Assembly (NCBI RefSeq): GCF_010731895.1 | Contig: NZ_AP022596.1 | Span: forward strand, 4,402,001 to 4,466,000 | Reading direction: 5' to 3' | DNA from: Mycolicibacterium helvum | GTDB lineage: Bacteria; Actinomycetota; Actinomycetes; Mycobacteriales; Mycobacteriaceae | DNA length: 64,000 nt | In this document: positions 55,538 through 64,000 of the stretch, piece after piece | Layout: every line of letters begins with the position of its first letter | How positions within the stretch are numbered: the stretch's first letter is position 1 | Made by a program: the position numbers and the translations under genes | Notes under the pieces: generated by a model | The model's input: only the letters and a program-made list of their open reading frames with translations | Databases searched by the model: none | Told to the model about the DNA's origin: nothing

Positions 55538-56506
55538 ATGAATTCGATCGACCCGGCCCCTAACCCGCATGCCACCGCGGAACAAGTCGAGGCCGCGCTC
55601 AAAGACAGCAAGCTGGCCCAGATTCTGTATCACGACTGGGAAGCCGAGAGCTACGACGACAAGTGGTCGATCTCCTACGACAAACGCTGCGTGGATTACG
55701 CCCGCAATCTGTTCGACGCCACCGTGCCGGCCGACGAACTGCGTGAGCTGCCCTACGACCGGGCACTGGAGCTGGGGTGCGGCAGCGGCTTCTTCCTGCT
55801 CAATCTGATCCAGGCCGGGGTGGCTCGGCGCGGCTCGGTGACCGACCTGTCGCCCGGCATGGTCAAGGTCGCCACCCGCAACGGCGAGAACCTGGGCCTG
55901 GACATCGACGGCCGGGTTGCCGACGCCGAAGGCGTTCCCTACGAGGACGACACGTTCGACCTCGTCGTCGGTCATGCCGTCTTGCACCACATTCCGGACG
56001 TGGAGAAGTCGCTGCGCGAGGTGGTCCGGGTGCTCAAGCCCGGCGGCCGGTTCGTGTTCGCCGGCGAACCCACCAGCGTGGGCAACACCTACGCGCGGTC
56101 GCTGTCGACGCTGACGTGGCGGGTCGCCACCAACGCCACCAAGCTGCCGGGCCTGGAGGGCTGGCGGCGGCCGCAGGCCGAACTCGACGAATCGTCTCGC
56201 GCCGCAGCGCTGGAAGCGGTCGTCGACCTGCACACCTTCGACCCCGACGACCTCGAGCGGATGGCCCGCAGCGCCGGCGCCATCGACGTGTCGACGGCGA
56301 CGACGGAGTTCACCGCCGCGATGCTGGGCTGGCCGCTGCGCACCCTCGAGGCCGCGGTGCCGCCGGGCAAGCTGGGCTGGGGCTGGGCGAAGTTCGCGTT
56401 CAACAGCTGGATCGGCCTGAGCTGGGTCGACGACAACGTCTGGCGCCGGGTGGTGCCCAAGGGCTGGTACTACAACGTCATGATCACCGGGGTCAAACCG
56501 TCCTGA
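55538..56506 (+). CDS. SAM-dependent methyltransferase (Rv3038c-like)
   Basis: A 322-residue class I methyltransferase: motif I ALELGCGSGFFLLNL (about 77-91), DLSPGMVKVATRNGE, DLVVGHAVLHHIPDVEKSLREV and GGRFVFAGEP. The C-terminal third (about 190-322) is specific to this group. Substrate unknown, possibly a lipid or small molecule. ATG 55538 is ten bases after echA17; its stop overlaps the next gene by CTGA. Confidence 0.88.
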   Translation: MNSIDPAPNPHATAEQVEAALKDSKLAQILYHDWEAESYDDKWSISYDKRCVDYARNLFDATVPADELRELPYDRALELGCGSGFFLLNLIQAGVARRGSVTDLSPGMVKVATRNGENLGLDIDGRVADAEGVPYEDDTFDLVVGHAVLHHIPDVEKSLREVVRVLKPGGRFVFAGEPTSVGNTYARSLSTLTWRVATNATKLPGLEGWRRPQAELDESSRAAALEAVVDLHTFDPDDLERMARSAGAIDVSTATTEFTAAMLGWPLRTLEAAVPPGKLGWGWAKFAFNSWIGLSWVDDNVWRRVVPKGWYYNVMITGVKPS

Positions 56507-57684
56507 CCTTCGGGCGCGACGATGTCAGCTACCTCACCAGCGACTCCGGTGCGGCGGCGCTGGCCGAGGTGGCCCGCTATCCGCTGACCGACGCCAGCCT
56601 GTTGGCCGACGTCACCGCCATCCGCAACCGGTACACCGACCGCGCCACCGCCCTGATCGAGACCACCCTGCTGCGCCGCAAGGCCGTCATCAAACTCGGC
56701 GAGCTGGGTGACGTGTCGGGGTGGCTGTTCACCGACGACGCCTTGCAGCAGGCCACCGCGGCGCCGGTGGCCCGGCACCGGGCCGCCCGGCTGGCCGGCG
56801 CGGTGGTGCACGACGCGACCTGCTCAATCGGCACCGAGCTGGCCGCCCTGCGGTCGACCGCGGCCATGCTCGTCGGCAGCGATATCGACGAGGTGCGCCT
56901 GGCGATGGCCCACCACAACGTTCCGGATGTGGCGCTGTGCCGTGCCGATGCGCTGCGCCCGGTGAGCCGCGACGCCGTGGTGCTACTCGATCCGGCCCGC
57001 CGATCCGGTGGGCGGCGCCGCTTCGACCCGCGCGACTACGTACCACCGCTGGACGGGCTGCTCGACGCTTATCGCGGCCGGGCGACCGTGGTGAAATGCG
57101 CGCCCGGAATCGATTTCGACGCCGTCCGCCAACTGGGCTTCGACGGCGAGATCGAGGTGACCTCGGCCGGCGGTTCGGTGCGGGAGGCCTGCTTGTGGTC
57201 GGCGCAGCTGGCCGAACCGGGAGTGCGGCGCCGGGCATGTGTGCTGGACCGCGACGAGGTCGTCACCGACGCCGACCCCGACGACTGCCCGGCCGGCCCC
57301 GCCGGACGGTGGATTGTGGATCCCGACGGCGCGGTCGTGCGCGCCGGGCTGGTCCGGCACTATGCCGCCCGGCATGGGCTGTGGCAGCTCGACCCCGATA
57401 TCGCCTATCTCAGTGGCGATCACGTGCCCGCCGGAGTCCGCGGATTCGAGGTGCTCGACGAACTCCCGCTGCGGGACAAGGTGTTGCGGCGGGCGCTGTC
57501 GCAGCACGATTGCGGGCAGCTGGAGATCCTGGTGCGCGGAGTCGACGTGGACCCCGATGCGTTGCGGCGCCGGCTGCGCCCGGCGGGGCACACGTCGATA
57601 TCGCTGGTGATTACCCGGATCGGCTCGGGCGCAGGCGAACGCACTTCTGTGTTCCTGTGCCGACCCGCTGCCGCAGTGCGTTAG
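56503..57684 (+). CDS. THUMP-like methyltransferase-fold protein (Rv3037c-like)
   Basis: A 393-residue class I SAM-binding protein with the C-terminal THUMP-like domain: RKAVIKLGELGDVSGWLFT (about 62-80), DATCSIGTELAAL with GSDIDEVRLAMA (SAM site), VVLLDPARRSGG, a central CAPGIDF, and SISLVITRIG near the end. It may act on RNA. There is no ATG, GTG or TTG near the expected N-terminus; the only suitable codon is CTG 56503 overlapping the previous stop (CTGA). Either a CTG start is used or translation re-initiates there. Confidence 0.85.
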   Translation: MTFGRDDVSYLTSDSGAAALAEVARYPLTDASLLADVTAIRNRYTDRATALIETTLLRRKAVIKLGELGDVSGWLFTDDALQQATAAPVARHRAARLAGAVVHDATCSIGTELAALRSTAAMLVGSDIDEVRLAMAHHNVPDVALCRADALRPVSRDAVVLLDPARRSGGRRRFDPRDYVPPLDGLLDAYRGRATVVKCAPGIDFDAVRQLGFDGEIEVTSAGGSVREACLWSAQLAEPGVRRRACVLDRDEVVTDADPDDCPAGPAGRWIVDPDGAVVRAGLVRHYAARHGLWQLDPDIAYLSGDHVPAGVRGFEVLDELPLRDKVLRRALSQHDCGQLEILVRGVDVDPDALRRRLRPAGHTSISLVITRIGSGAGERTSVFLCRPAAAVR

Positions 57685-57746
57685 CCGCGGGTACGCTGGC
57701 GGCGACGGCGCTGGTGCCGTCTTCACAGCGCGAGGATCATCGACGA

Positions 57747-58445
57747 ATGCGCATTCTCACCCTGAGCGCACTGCTGGCCGCGGGCGTTCTCCTGGGCGAG
57801 CACAGCATCGCGGTATCCGGTGCGCAGACCGACTGCGCGGCGTTCGGCGGAGTCGTAGAGGCCGACAACGTCTGCCATGTGCACAGCAGTGCAGCCAGCT
57901 ACACGATGGATCTGCGGTTCCCCACCAACTACGTTGACGAGCAAGCCGTCATCGATTACGTGACGCAGAGCCGCGACGGATTCACCAACGTCGCGGAAAT
58001 GCCCGCAGTGCGCAACATGCCCTACGAGATGGATGTCACCTCACAGTCATTCACCTCAGGTCCGCCCGCCGGCGGCACCCAGAGTGTGGTGCTCAGGCTG
58101 TTCCAGGACATCGGTGGCGCGCACCCGACGACCTGGTACAAGGCGTTCAACTACGATGTGGCGCATAAGAAACCGGTCACCTTTGACACCCTGTTCGCGC
58201 CGGATGCCAAGGCCGTCAACGCGATATTCCCCATCGTGCAACGCGATCTGGAGCGGCAGACCGGTCTGACCGGCGTCATCGCCACCAGCGACGGGCTGGA
58301 TCCGTCGCACTACCAGAACTTCGCGGTCACCGACGACGCGGTGCTCTTCTTCTTCAGCCAGGGGGAGTTGCTGCCGTCGGACGCCGGGGCCACAACGGCG
58401 ACGGTGCCGCGGGCGGCGCTGCCGCCGCTGCAACTCGGCGGCTAG
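57747..58445 (+). CDS. Secreted DUF3298-type protein (TB22.2/Rv3036c-like)
   Basis: A 232-residue exported protein: signal peptide (MRILTLSALLAAGVLLGEHS, cleavage likely after VSGA) and a mature domain with CAAFGG/VCHVHSS cysteines, SYTMDLRFPTNYVDEQAVIDY, GGTQSVVLRLFQDIGGAHP and KPVTFDTLFAPDAKAV, the DUF3298/RsiV-like fold. M. tuberculosis relatives are culture-filtrate proteins; mannan or ligand binding has been suggested. Its end overlaps the convergent PQQ-propeller gene by four bases. Confidence 0.88.
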   Translation: MRILTLSALLAAGVLLGEHSIAVSGAQTDCAAFGGVVEADNVCHVHSSAASYTMDLRFPTNYVDEQAVIDYVTQSRDGFTNVAEMPAVRNMPYEMDVTSQSFTSGPPAGGTQSVVLRLFQDIGGAHPTTWYKAFNYDVAHKKPVTFDTLFAPDAKAVNAIFPIVQRDLERQTGLTGVIATSDGLDPSHYQNFAVTDDAVLFFFSQGELLPSDAGATTATVPRAALPPLQLGG

Positions 58446-59722
58446 GCAGGATCGAAGCTGTACAGCTGGCCCGCGCTGGTCGCCACCACCACTGCGCGAT
58501 CCAGGCCCACTGACACCCCAAGCGGGAAGCCATCAGCCTCTGGGAGTGGGTAGCTGTTGAGGGTGCGGCCGTTGGTGGGATCGAACACCAGCAACGACAA
58601 ACCCGATGGGCTGGCGACCACCGTGTAGGCCACCGGACCAGCCTGACTCGGCGAGCTCAGCGGCGTGACGTCGTCGCGGCGCCAGGCGATGTCGGCGTGG
58701 TTACCGGTGTCCTTGAGCGCGACCAGATGAGTGTTCGGCCCGCCACCGACGACGATCAGTCCGTCGGGTGACACCGATGGCGGGGTCTGCGGCAGAAAGT
58801 CCAGCGGCACAGACCATTTCGCCTTCCCATCCGAGGTGTTCAGTGCCCACAGCTTGTGGTCGCGTCCGGTGACGTACACGGTGGTGCCATCGGCGGAGGC
58901 CACCGGTGCGGCCAGCACGCCGGCGGCGATGGCGTCGGTGGTCCACTCGCGGGTGAGCAGTGGGGTCTGGCCCGGGTGGTACGCCAGGCCGACGAGCGTC
59001 GAGGCCTTGGCGCCCGGCTGCCACAGGCTCACCACAATCATGTGGGTAGCCGCGGCGTATGCCGGCGGCGCTGACACCGGGCACCCCGGCAGTGCATGGG
59101 CGCAGTCGGCCAGCCCGCGGGTGGAATCGGTCGGGTCGAGCCCATCGACCAGATCCAGCGGAGTTCCGGTCACGTCGCCGCGATGCGAGTCGAAGACCAG
59201 CACCTGCCCGAGATGGGTGACCGCCAGCAGTTGGCGGCCACCGACAAATCGTGCGGTGGTGGGCATCCCGATGACATTTTGGCGCCAGCGGATCCACTGC
59301 GTCGGCGGGTAGGCCTGCATCATGCCCGGCTGGCCGATGAACAGGTTGTCGAACTGGTCGAACAGCGGGCTGGCGAATCCGCCGCCCAGCACCATGCGGG
59401 TGCACCAGCGTTGCCGGCCGTTGTTGTCGTTCTCCCACACCATCAGCGAGCACCCGCCGGCGGTCTGACCGTTCACGGCCAGGTAGCTGGTGTCGCCCAG
59501 TGCGGCTCCGGCGCCGAGCTCACCCTTGACCGACCGGCTCCACTTCAGCCGCAGCGCGGGAGCCCCGCCGGTGGCGGTGTAGCTGCTATTGGCGGCATCG
59601 CCGTACTGGGCCGACCAGCCGTGCGCCGCGGTGGAGTCGACCCAGGAGTCGGTGTTGTCGCACCCGGCCAAGCCGGTCACGACCAGCGCGGCCGACGCCG
59701 ACACCAGCAATCGCCGCAGCAC
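58442..59722 (-). CDS. PQQ-like beta-propeller lipoprotein (Rv3035-like)
   Basis: A 426-residue lipoprotein: signal peptide with lipobox GLAGC, then repeated PQQ/BamB-like blades with W-rich strands (LRLKWSRSV, KLWALNTSDGKAKWSVP, LLVFDPTNGRTLNSYPL). Probably binds proteins or ligands at the outer face of the membrane. GTG 59722 has GGGAAGG eight bases upstream and yields a good signal peptide; the frame is open to 59755. Confidence 0.87.
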   Translation of the reverse strand: MLRRLLVSASAALVVTGLAGCDNTDSWVDSTAAHGWSAQYGDAANSSYTATGGAPALRLKWSRSVKGELGAGAALGDTSYLAVNGQTAGGCSLMVWENDNNGRQRWCTRMVLGGGFASPLFDQFDNLFIGQPGMMQAYPPTQWIRWRQNVIGMPTTARFVGGRQLLAVTHLGQVLVFDSHRGDVTGTPLDLVDGLDPTDSTRGLADCAHALPGCPVSAPPAYAAATHMIVVSLWQPGAKASTLVGLAYHPGQTPLLTREWTTDAIAAGVLAAPVASADGTTVYVTGRDHKLWALNTSDGKAKWSVPLDFLPQTPPSVSPDGLIVVGGGPNTHLVALKDTGNHADIAWRRDDVTPLSSPSQAGPVAYTVVASPSGLSLLVFDPTNGRTLNSYPLPEADGFPLGVSVGLDRAVVVATSAGQLYSFDPA

Positions 59723-59809
59723 CCGTGTCACCTTCCCATCGCGCCATCGCGCCATCAGACAGTACAGGCGAGGGTAACCCGTCCCGTCGCTCCGTTAGGC
59801 TCTCAGCCC

Positions 59810-60556
59810 ATGACGACGATGTGGGGCTCGCCGATCCACAAGCGGTGGAAGGGTTCGCGCCTACGTGATCCGCGCCAGGCCAAGTTCCTGACCAGGGAAT
59901 CGCTGCGGTGGGTCATCGCCAACCGGGCGTATACGCCGTGGTACTTGGTGCGCTACTGGCGGCTGCTGAAGTTCAAGCTGGCCAACCCGCACGTCATCAC
60001 CCGCGGCATGGTGTTCCTGGGTAAGAACGTCGAGATCCACGCCACGCCGGAACTGGCGCAGTTGGAGATCGGCCGCTGGGTGCACATCGGCGACAAGAAC
60101 ACCATCCGCGCCCATGAAGGCTCGCTGCGGTTCGGCGACAAGGTGGTGCTGGGCCGCGACAACGTCATCAACTGCTACCTGGACATCGAGCTGGGTGATT
60201 CGGCGCTGATGGCCGACTGGTGCTACGTCTGCGACTTCGACCACAAGATGGACAACATCGAAATGCCGATCAAGGACCAGGGCATCATCAAGGGCCCCGT
60301 GCGCATCGGCCCGGACACGTGGATCGCGGCCAAGGTGACCGTGCTGCGGGGCACCACGATCGGACGCGGCTGCGTCCTCGGGGCGCACGCCGTGGTCAAG
60401 GGCGACATCCCGGATTTCTCCATCGCCGTCGGCTCGCCGGCCAAGGTGGTCAAGAACCGCAAACTGGCCTGGGACACCTCCGCGGCGCAGCGCGCGGAGC
60501 TGGCCGCTGCGCTGGCGGATATTGAGCGGAAGAAGGCCTCTCGTCTAGAGGCTTAG
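59810..60556 (+). CDS. Hexapeptide-repeat acyltransferase (Rv3034c-like)
   Basis: A 248-residue left-handed beta-helix acyltransferase (maltose/galactoside O-acetyltransferase type): repeats through FLGKNVEIHATPELAQLEIG, WVHIGDKNTIRAHEGSL, VLGRDNVINCYLDI, VRIGPDTWIAAKVTVLRG and TIGRGCVLGAHAVVKGDIP. A basic N-terminal extension precedes the helix. Perhaps acylates a methylglucose lipopolysaccharide or phosphoinositol mannoside precursor, given the neighbours. ATG 59810 is the start, 87 bp from the divergent lipoprotein gene. Confidence 0.87.
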   Translation: MTTMWGSPIHKRWKGSRLRDPRQAKFLTRESLRWVIANRAYTPWYLVRYWRLLKFKLANPHVITRGMVFLGKNVEIHATPELAQLEIGRWVHIGDKNTIRAHEGSLRFGDKVVLGRDNVINCYLDIELGDSALMADWCYVCDFDHKMDNIEMPIKDQGIIKGPVRIGPDTWIAAKVTVLRGTTIGRGCVLGAHAVVKGDIPDFSIAVGSPAKVVKNRKLAWDTSAAQRAELAAALADIERKKASRLEA

Positions 60557-60649
60557 GTCAACACAGGGCGGGTCTTTGGGCACTATGGTCCGGCGCTGGT
60601 CTGGAGTTATGCCAGATGCGTCCATTCACGTCTCCTCGGGGAGGGCCCT

Positions 60650-61132
60650 GTGACGATCTCCAGAATCATCAAGGCAGTACTGGCCACCGCGGTGAGCATG
60701 CTCATCGTGCTGGCGGCCGCACCGTTCTCGGCGGCGGCCGACTATCCCATCGTCGGCAAGCTGGGTAGCCCGCTGACGATGACCGACAGTGTCGGCCAGG
60801 TCCGCTTGACCTGGACGGTCGGCGGCCTCAAACCGTCCAACGACGTGATGCCCGGCTACCCGGTTGCCGGCCAGCTCTGGGAGGCGACCGCCACTGTCAA
60901 CGCCCTGGATGGTCCGGTCACCCCGGCGATTTCGCAGTTCAATGCCGTTGCCCCAAACCAGGCTGCCTACCGGGTGCTGTGGATGGTCGCCGCCCCGTCG
61001 AATATCAGCGGTGGGACCATCCCGCCGGGCGCGACAGCGACGGGCAAGATCCACTTCGACGTCACCGGACCGGCGCCGACCACGGTCACCATGAACAACG
61101 GCATGCAGGACCTGCTGATCTGGACGCCCTGA
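60650..61132 (+). CDS. Secreted DUF1942 (MPT63-like) protein
   Basis: A 160-residue exported protein: signal peptide with AAAPFSAAA, then a beta-sandwich of the DUF1942/MPT63 type: YPIVGKLGSPLTMTDSVGQVRLTWTV (cited in part), DVMPGYPVAGQLWEATATV, VLWMVAAPSNISGGTIPPG and KIHFDVTGPAPTTV. Function unknown. In M. tuberculosis the neighbouring Rv3033 is on the other strand relative to this order, so this may not be its ortholog. GTG start after GGGGAGGG. Confidence 0.85.
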   Translation: MTISRIIKAVLATAVSMLIVLAAAPFSAAADYPIVGKLGSPLTMTDSVGQVRLTWTVGGLKPSNDVMPGYPVAGQLWEATATVNALDGPVTPAISQFNAVAPNQAAYRVLWMVAAPSNISGGTIPPGATATGKIHFDVTGPAPTTVTMNNGMQDLLIWTP

Positions 61133-61203
61133 CCGGCGTGCATGACGAACCCCAGCGCCAGCTCCGAGAGGCTCGCGTGGGCTCTCATTCACTGTGGTGG
61201 GAT

Positions 61204-61240
61204 GTCGCCCGCTGATGCTCCGAAAGGTGATGTGGGCGAC
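61204..61240 (+). repeat. Stem-loop after the DUF1942 gene
   Basis: GTCGCCC (61204-61210) and GGGCGAC (61234-61240) form a perfect seven-base stem with a 23-base loop. No T-tract follows. It may end the DUF1942 message or belong to the structured region that follows. Confidence 0.5.
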
Positions 61241-61305
61241 CGTTCGTCGGCAGAGCCACGGTGCTGATCTTGGGCAACGTCCGGTCCGAGCCTTCGACCG
61301 CAGAC

Positions 61306-61407
61306 GGAGGCACGACACTTAGGTGTCTCGGTGCCGCGACTCGAGGCGGGGGAACCGAACTTCGCCCGCCAAGGGAAGGGCTAAGCCGCAGTCAACCGGG
61401 AACCTCC
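61306..61407 (+). ncRNA. Candidate c-di-AMP (ydaO/yuaA-type) riboswitch-like RNA
   Basis: Outer GGAGG (61306) and CCTCC (61407) enclose a GACAC/GTGTC hairpin, a GGTGCCGCGACT stretch, the hairpin GGCGGG-GGAACC...CCCGCC (61345-61370), AAGGGAAGGGCTAAGCCGC and GTCAACCGG. Order and wording resemble the actinobacterial c-di-AMP riboswitch that precedes rpf and NlpC/P60 genes. No plus-strand gene follows; the next gene is on the opposite strand. The identification is from memory of the consensus and needs a covariance search. Confidence 0.4.
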
Positions 61408-61410
61408 AGC

Positions 61411-62643
61411 TCAGCGCCCCGGCAGGGCGTGCTCGATGATCGGTCTGCGTGGCAGCGGATCGCGTTCGTGGCGCTTGGCGGCCAGATAGACCTGGGCAGT
61501 CTCGGAGGCCACGGTGTGCCAGTCGAAATCGGATGTCAGCCGGGCCCGTGCGGCGGTCGCCCGCTGTTGTGCCGCAACAGGATCGTCGAGGACGCGGCGC
61601 ACCGCGTCGGCCAGCGCCGTGACGTCGCGCGGTGGGAAGGACACCCCGGTCTCGCCGTCGATGACCGCCTCGCCGAGTCCGCCCGCGTTGGAGGTGACCA
61701 GCGGCGCGCCGGCTGCGGCGGCTTCGAGGGCGGCGATGCCGAACGGTTCGTAGTGGCTGGGCAGCACTGCGGCGTCGGTCTGGTGCAGCAGGCGCAGCAG
61801 CTCGTCGTGGTCGACCCGACCGGCGAAGCGAACTGCCTTGAGCACCTTGTGCTTTCGCGCCACCTCGACCAGCCAGTCCTGCTGGGTGCCGTCACCGGCG
61901 ATCGTCAGTGTGGTGCCGGGATGGGTGCGCCGGATCCGGGGGAGTGCCGCGATCGCCTCGTGCACGCCCTTCTCGTATTCCAGCCTGCCGATGTACAACA
62001 GCTCGGGCGGTCCGGTGCGGGCCCGGCGGGGTGCGAACGGCCAACGGCTCGAATCGATTCCGTTGCGGATGACGACGATCTCGCCCAGGTCCGGGCCGAA
62101 CAGATCAGAGATCTCGTCCGACATCGAGGCCGAGCAGGCGATCAGTGAATCGGACTCGCGGACGAACCATGACTCCACGGCGTGCACCTGGCGGCTGATC
62201 TGTCCGGACACCCAGCCGGAATGCCGGCCGGCTTCGGTGGCGTGCACGGTGGAAACCATTGGTACATCGAAGAATTCGGCCAGTGCGATCGCGGGGTGGG
62301 CGACCAGCCAGTCGTGGGCGTGAACGATGTCGGGCTGCCAGCCCTTCGCCTGCAAGGTCAGCCCGGCGCGGGTCATGGCGTGACCCATGGCCAGCGTCCA
62401 CGCCATCAGGTCGCGGCCGAAATCGAACTCGTGCGGGTCCTGAGCGGCGGCGATCACCCGCACACCCTCGTGGACCTCGTCGGTGGTGGGGTGCGTGCTG
62501 GGGTCGGTGCCCGACGGGCGGCGCGACAGCACCACCACGTCGTGTCCGTCGGCGGCCAGCGCCGTCGCCAACTGGTAGACGTGCCGGCCCAAGCCGCCGA
62601 TGATCACCGGCGGATATTCCCAGGACACCATCAGGATTTTCAC
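61411..62643 (-). CDS. GT4 alpha-glucosyltransferase (Rv3032-like)
   Basis: A 410-residue GT-B glycosyltransferase: N-terminal MVSWEYPPVIIGGLGRHV (starch-synthase-like), VHAHDWL, nucleotide site LLYIGRLEYEKGV, and the EX7E region SHYEPFGIAALEAAAAG. The M. tuberculosis ortholog Rv3032 makes alpha-1,4-glucan for methylglucose lipopolysaccharide. It overlaps the GH57 gene upstream by ATGA, so both are in one operon. Donor is probably ADP- or UDP-glucose. Confidence 0.92.
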   Translation of the reverse strand: MKILMVSWEYPPVIIGGLGRHVYQLATALAADGHDVVVLSRRPSGTDPSTHPTTDEVHEGVRVIAAAQDPHEFDFGRDLMAWTLAMGHAMTRAGLTLQAKGWQPDIVHAHDWLVAHPAIALAEFFDVPMVSTVHATEAGRHSGWVSGQISRQVHAVESWFVRESDSLIACSASMSDEISDLFGPDLGEIVVIRNGIDSSRWPFAPRRARTGPPELLYIGRLEYEKGVHEAIAALPRIRRTHPGTTLTIAGDGTQQDWLVEVARKHKVLKAVRFAGRVDHDELLRLLHQTDAAVLPSHYEPFGIAALEAAAAGAPLVTSNAGGLGEAVIDGETGVSFPPRDVTALADAVRRVLDDPVAAQQRATAARARLTSDFDWHTVASETAQVYLAAKRHERDPLPRRPIIEHALPGR

Positions 62644-64000
62644 GACAGCCGCCTCGCGTCCAGGGCGCCGAACAGCCCATCGGCCCGGTTCCAGCCGGCG
62701 GCCAGCCGCTCGGCTGCGTCGCGCCGCCCCGATGCCAGCGCGTCGGAGATCTCCCGGGTGGCGTGGGCGTGCAGATGCGCGCGGTAGCGGGCGTAATCGG
62801 CGGCGGAATCCTTGCTGACCATGAACGGCCAGTCGCTGGACACGGTCAGCAGTGTCTCGCGCAGGATTTGGTCGGCGACGAAGTCCCGGCTGGGCGCGCT
62901 GTGCGCCAGTGCCTTATCGACGGTCGCCAGTGCGGTGTCGACGACCTCGGTGTTGAGCTGGACCAGATCGGCCACCTGCTCACCGGACCAGACCTGCCAG
63001 TCCTTGCCGGATCCCCATGAGCTGGGGGGCAATTCGACGGGTGCGCCGACGAACCCGGCCGACAATGCGTCGTTGAGGGTGCCGACCCGCACCCCGGCTT
63101 CTGGCAGCGCGCGCAACAGCCGCTCCAGCCAGAGCGGCCCCTCGTACCACCAGTGCCCGAACAATTCGGTGTCGAAGGCGGCCACCACATGTGCGGGACG
63201 GCCGATCCGTTCCGACTCGGAGATCAGCCGCTGGCGCACCAGGGCGACGAAGTCGGCCACGTGGGCGTCGATTGCCTTGTCGGCGCGTTGCGGGTCGTAG
63301 GGCGCTTTGGCGTCGGAGTCGACGTTGCGGCCGGTGACCCGTGCCGGCTTGAGCCCGGTGAGGTGGTCGTAGGTGTGGAAGTCCCGGTAGGCGGCGTGTC
63401 CGGGGTAACCCGACTTCGGCGACCAGACCCGGTAGCTGACTTGAAGGTCGCGGCCGAACGCCACCACATTCGTCGATCCGACCGGCCGGCCGAGCGCGGT
63501 GTCACCGTGCAGCGAGGGTCCGTCGACCATGAAGTGTCCGACGCCTGCGGCGGCGTAGTCGTGTTCCATGCCTGGGGCGTAAGCACATTCGGGCGCCCAG
63601 ATGCCCTTCGGTGTGTGGGCGAAGCGCTGGCCGGCGTCGGCCAGTCCCTCGCGCAGCGCGAACTCGCGCAACCGGGGATTGAGCAGCGGCTGGAACGGAT
63701 GGGCCAGGGGACCGCCCAGTAGTTCGACGGTGCCGGCATCGATCAGCTCACGCAGTAGCGGGCTACCGCCGTGCCGCCACAGGGTGCCGAATTCCTCGAT
63801 CGCCCGTCCGGCTTCGTCGTATTCCCGAATGCCGAACTCGCGCAAGGCTTCCGCGGTGTTGGCGGTGCCGGCCTCTGCTCCGGTCGGGGTGCGCAGAGTG
63901 GCGGCCTCCAGCGCCCGCAGCTGCCAGTTGGCCAGCCAGCGGTGCATGCCGTCCAAACAATAGGGATCGTCGAGCTGGGCGGTGACCACGGGCGTCATGC
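62640..64000 (-). CDS. GH57 glucan branching enzyme (Rv3031-like), 5' end cut by window
   Basis: At least 453 residues of a GH57 protein; the family is about 520 residues and the missing part should include the first catalytic-barrel strand, so the gene runs past the right edge. Seen are IWAPECAYAPGMEHDYA (catalytic Glu), VVAAFDTELFGHWWYEG (catalytic Asp) and a C-terminal helical domain with DQILRETLLTVSSDWPFM. It is the likely 1,4-alpha-glucan branching enzyme of methylglucose lipopolysaccharide synthesis, working with the GT4 enzyme next to it. Confidence 0.92.
   Translation of the reverse strand, partial: MTPVVTAQLDDPYCLDGMHRWLANWQLRALEAATLRTPTGAEAGTANTAEALREFGIREYDEAGRAIEEFGTLWRHGGSPLLRELIDAGTVELLGGPLAHPFQPLLNPRLREFALREGLADAGQRFAHTPKGIWAPECAYAPGMEHDYAAAGVGHFMVDGPSLHGDTALGRPVGSTNVVAFGRDLQVSYRVWSPKSGYPGHAAYRDFHTYDHLTGLKPARVTGRNVDSDAKAPYDPQRADKAIDAHVADFVALVRQRLISESERIGRPAHVVAAFDTELFGHWWYEGPLWLERLLRALPEAGVRVGTLNDALSAGFVGAPVELPPSSWGSGKDWQVWSGEQVADLVQLNTEVVDTALATVDKALAHSAPSRDFVADQILRETLLTVSSDWPFMVSKDSAADYARYRAHLHAHATREISDALASGRRDAAERLAAGWNRADGLFGALDARRLS

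Overview
The window is high-GC actinobacterial DNA with the gene content and order of a mycobacterium, probably a fast-growing environmental Mycolicibacterium-type species. From about 18.1 kb to the right edge it follows the Mycobacterium tuberculosis Rv3059-to-Rv3031 order: CYP136, TetR, SDR, dinB2, TetR, FMN reductase, nrdH-nrdI-nrdE, TetR, flavin monooxygenase, nrdF2, DUF3349, adhC, fecB, ctaD, serB2, ABC ATPase, Nudix, echA17-like, two methyltransferase-type genes, TB22.2-like, PQQ-propeller lipoprotein, hexapeptide acyltransferase, then the GT4 and GH57 enzymes of methylglucose lipopolysaccharide synthesis. Genes foreign to that order interrupt it. No rRNA, tRNA, CRISPR array or intact insertion sequence was seen.

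Layout. (1) 0-7.3 kb: a compact accessory catabolic island with an XRE-cupin regulator in the middle. On its left are a DUF1989 protein and a VOC protein (minus strand). On its right are an NCS1 permease, an Old Yellow Enzyme, a NodB-type deacetylase and a CitE-like lyase (plus strand, stop/start overlaps between the first three). Two near-identical 12-bp sequences flank the regulator. (2) 7.3-9.0 kb: decayed genes, namely a WhiB relative with two compensating frameshifts, a frameshifted and truncated epoxide hydrolase, and unidentified debris. (3) 9.0-18.1 kb: an NDP-sugar-type dehydrogenase, a MASE1-GAF-PP2C phosphatase coupled to an APH-fold kinase, then a metal/redox cluster (CsoR-like sensor, DUF302, OmpR-type regulator, histidine kinase, Met-rich DUF305 lipoprotein), and a LeuA regulatory-domain protein behind a valine-codon leader peptide and hairpin. 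(4) 18.1-27 kb: CYP136 to nrdE. (5) 27.3-35.5 kb: inserted accessory genes (GNAT, BenE transporter, MocR regulator, DUF5997 with an HTH-less LysR-type protein, PhyH dioxygenase, extradiol dioxygenase, SMI1/KNR4, geranylgeranyl-reductase-like flavoprotein). (6) 35.6-47.5 kb: TetR, BVMO, nrdF2, SDR, an unusual FAD/NAD(P)-TTC38-like fusion, an orphan MlaE/YrbE permease, hydrolase, DUF3349, adhC, YciI, fecB. (7) 47.7-64 kb: ctaD, serB2, a YczR/YczE pair, and the Rv3041c-Rv3031 block.

How genes work together. nrdHIE and nrdF2 make the class Ib ribonucleotide reductase, and 16-bp NrdR-type boxes lie upstream of both transcription units (two boxes 32 bp apart at nrdF2). The first 7.3 kb looks like uptake plus stepwise breakdown of an unidentified, probably nitrogen-containing, small molecule. 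The CsoR-to-DUF305 block looks like metal or reactive-sulfur sensing plus a periplasmic metal-binding lipoprotein. The last two genes build methylglucose lipopolysaccharide. All functional calls rest on motif recognition and remembered gene order; no database search was run.
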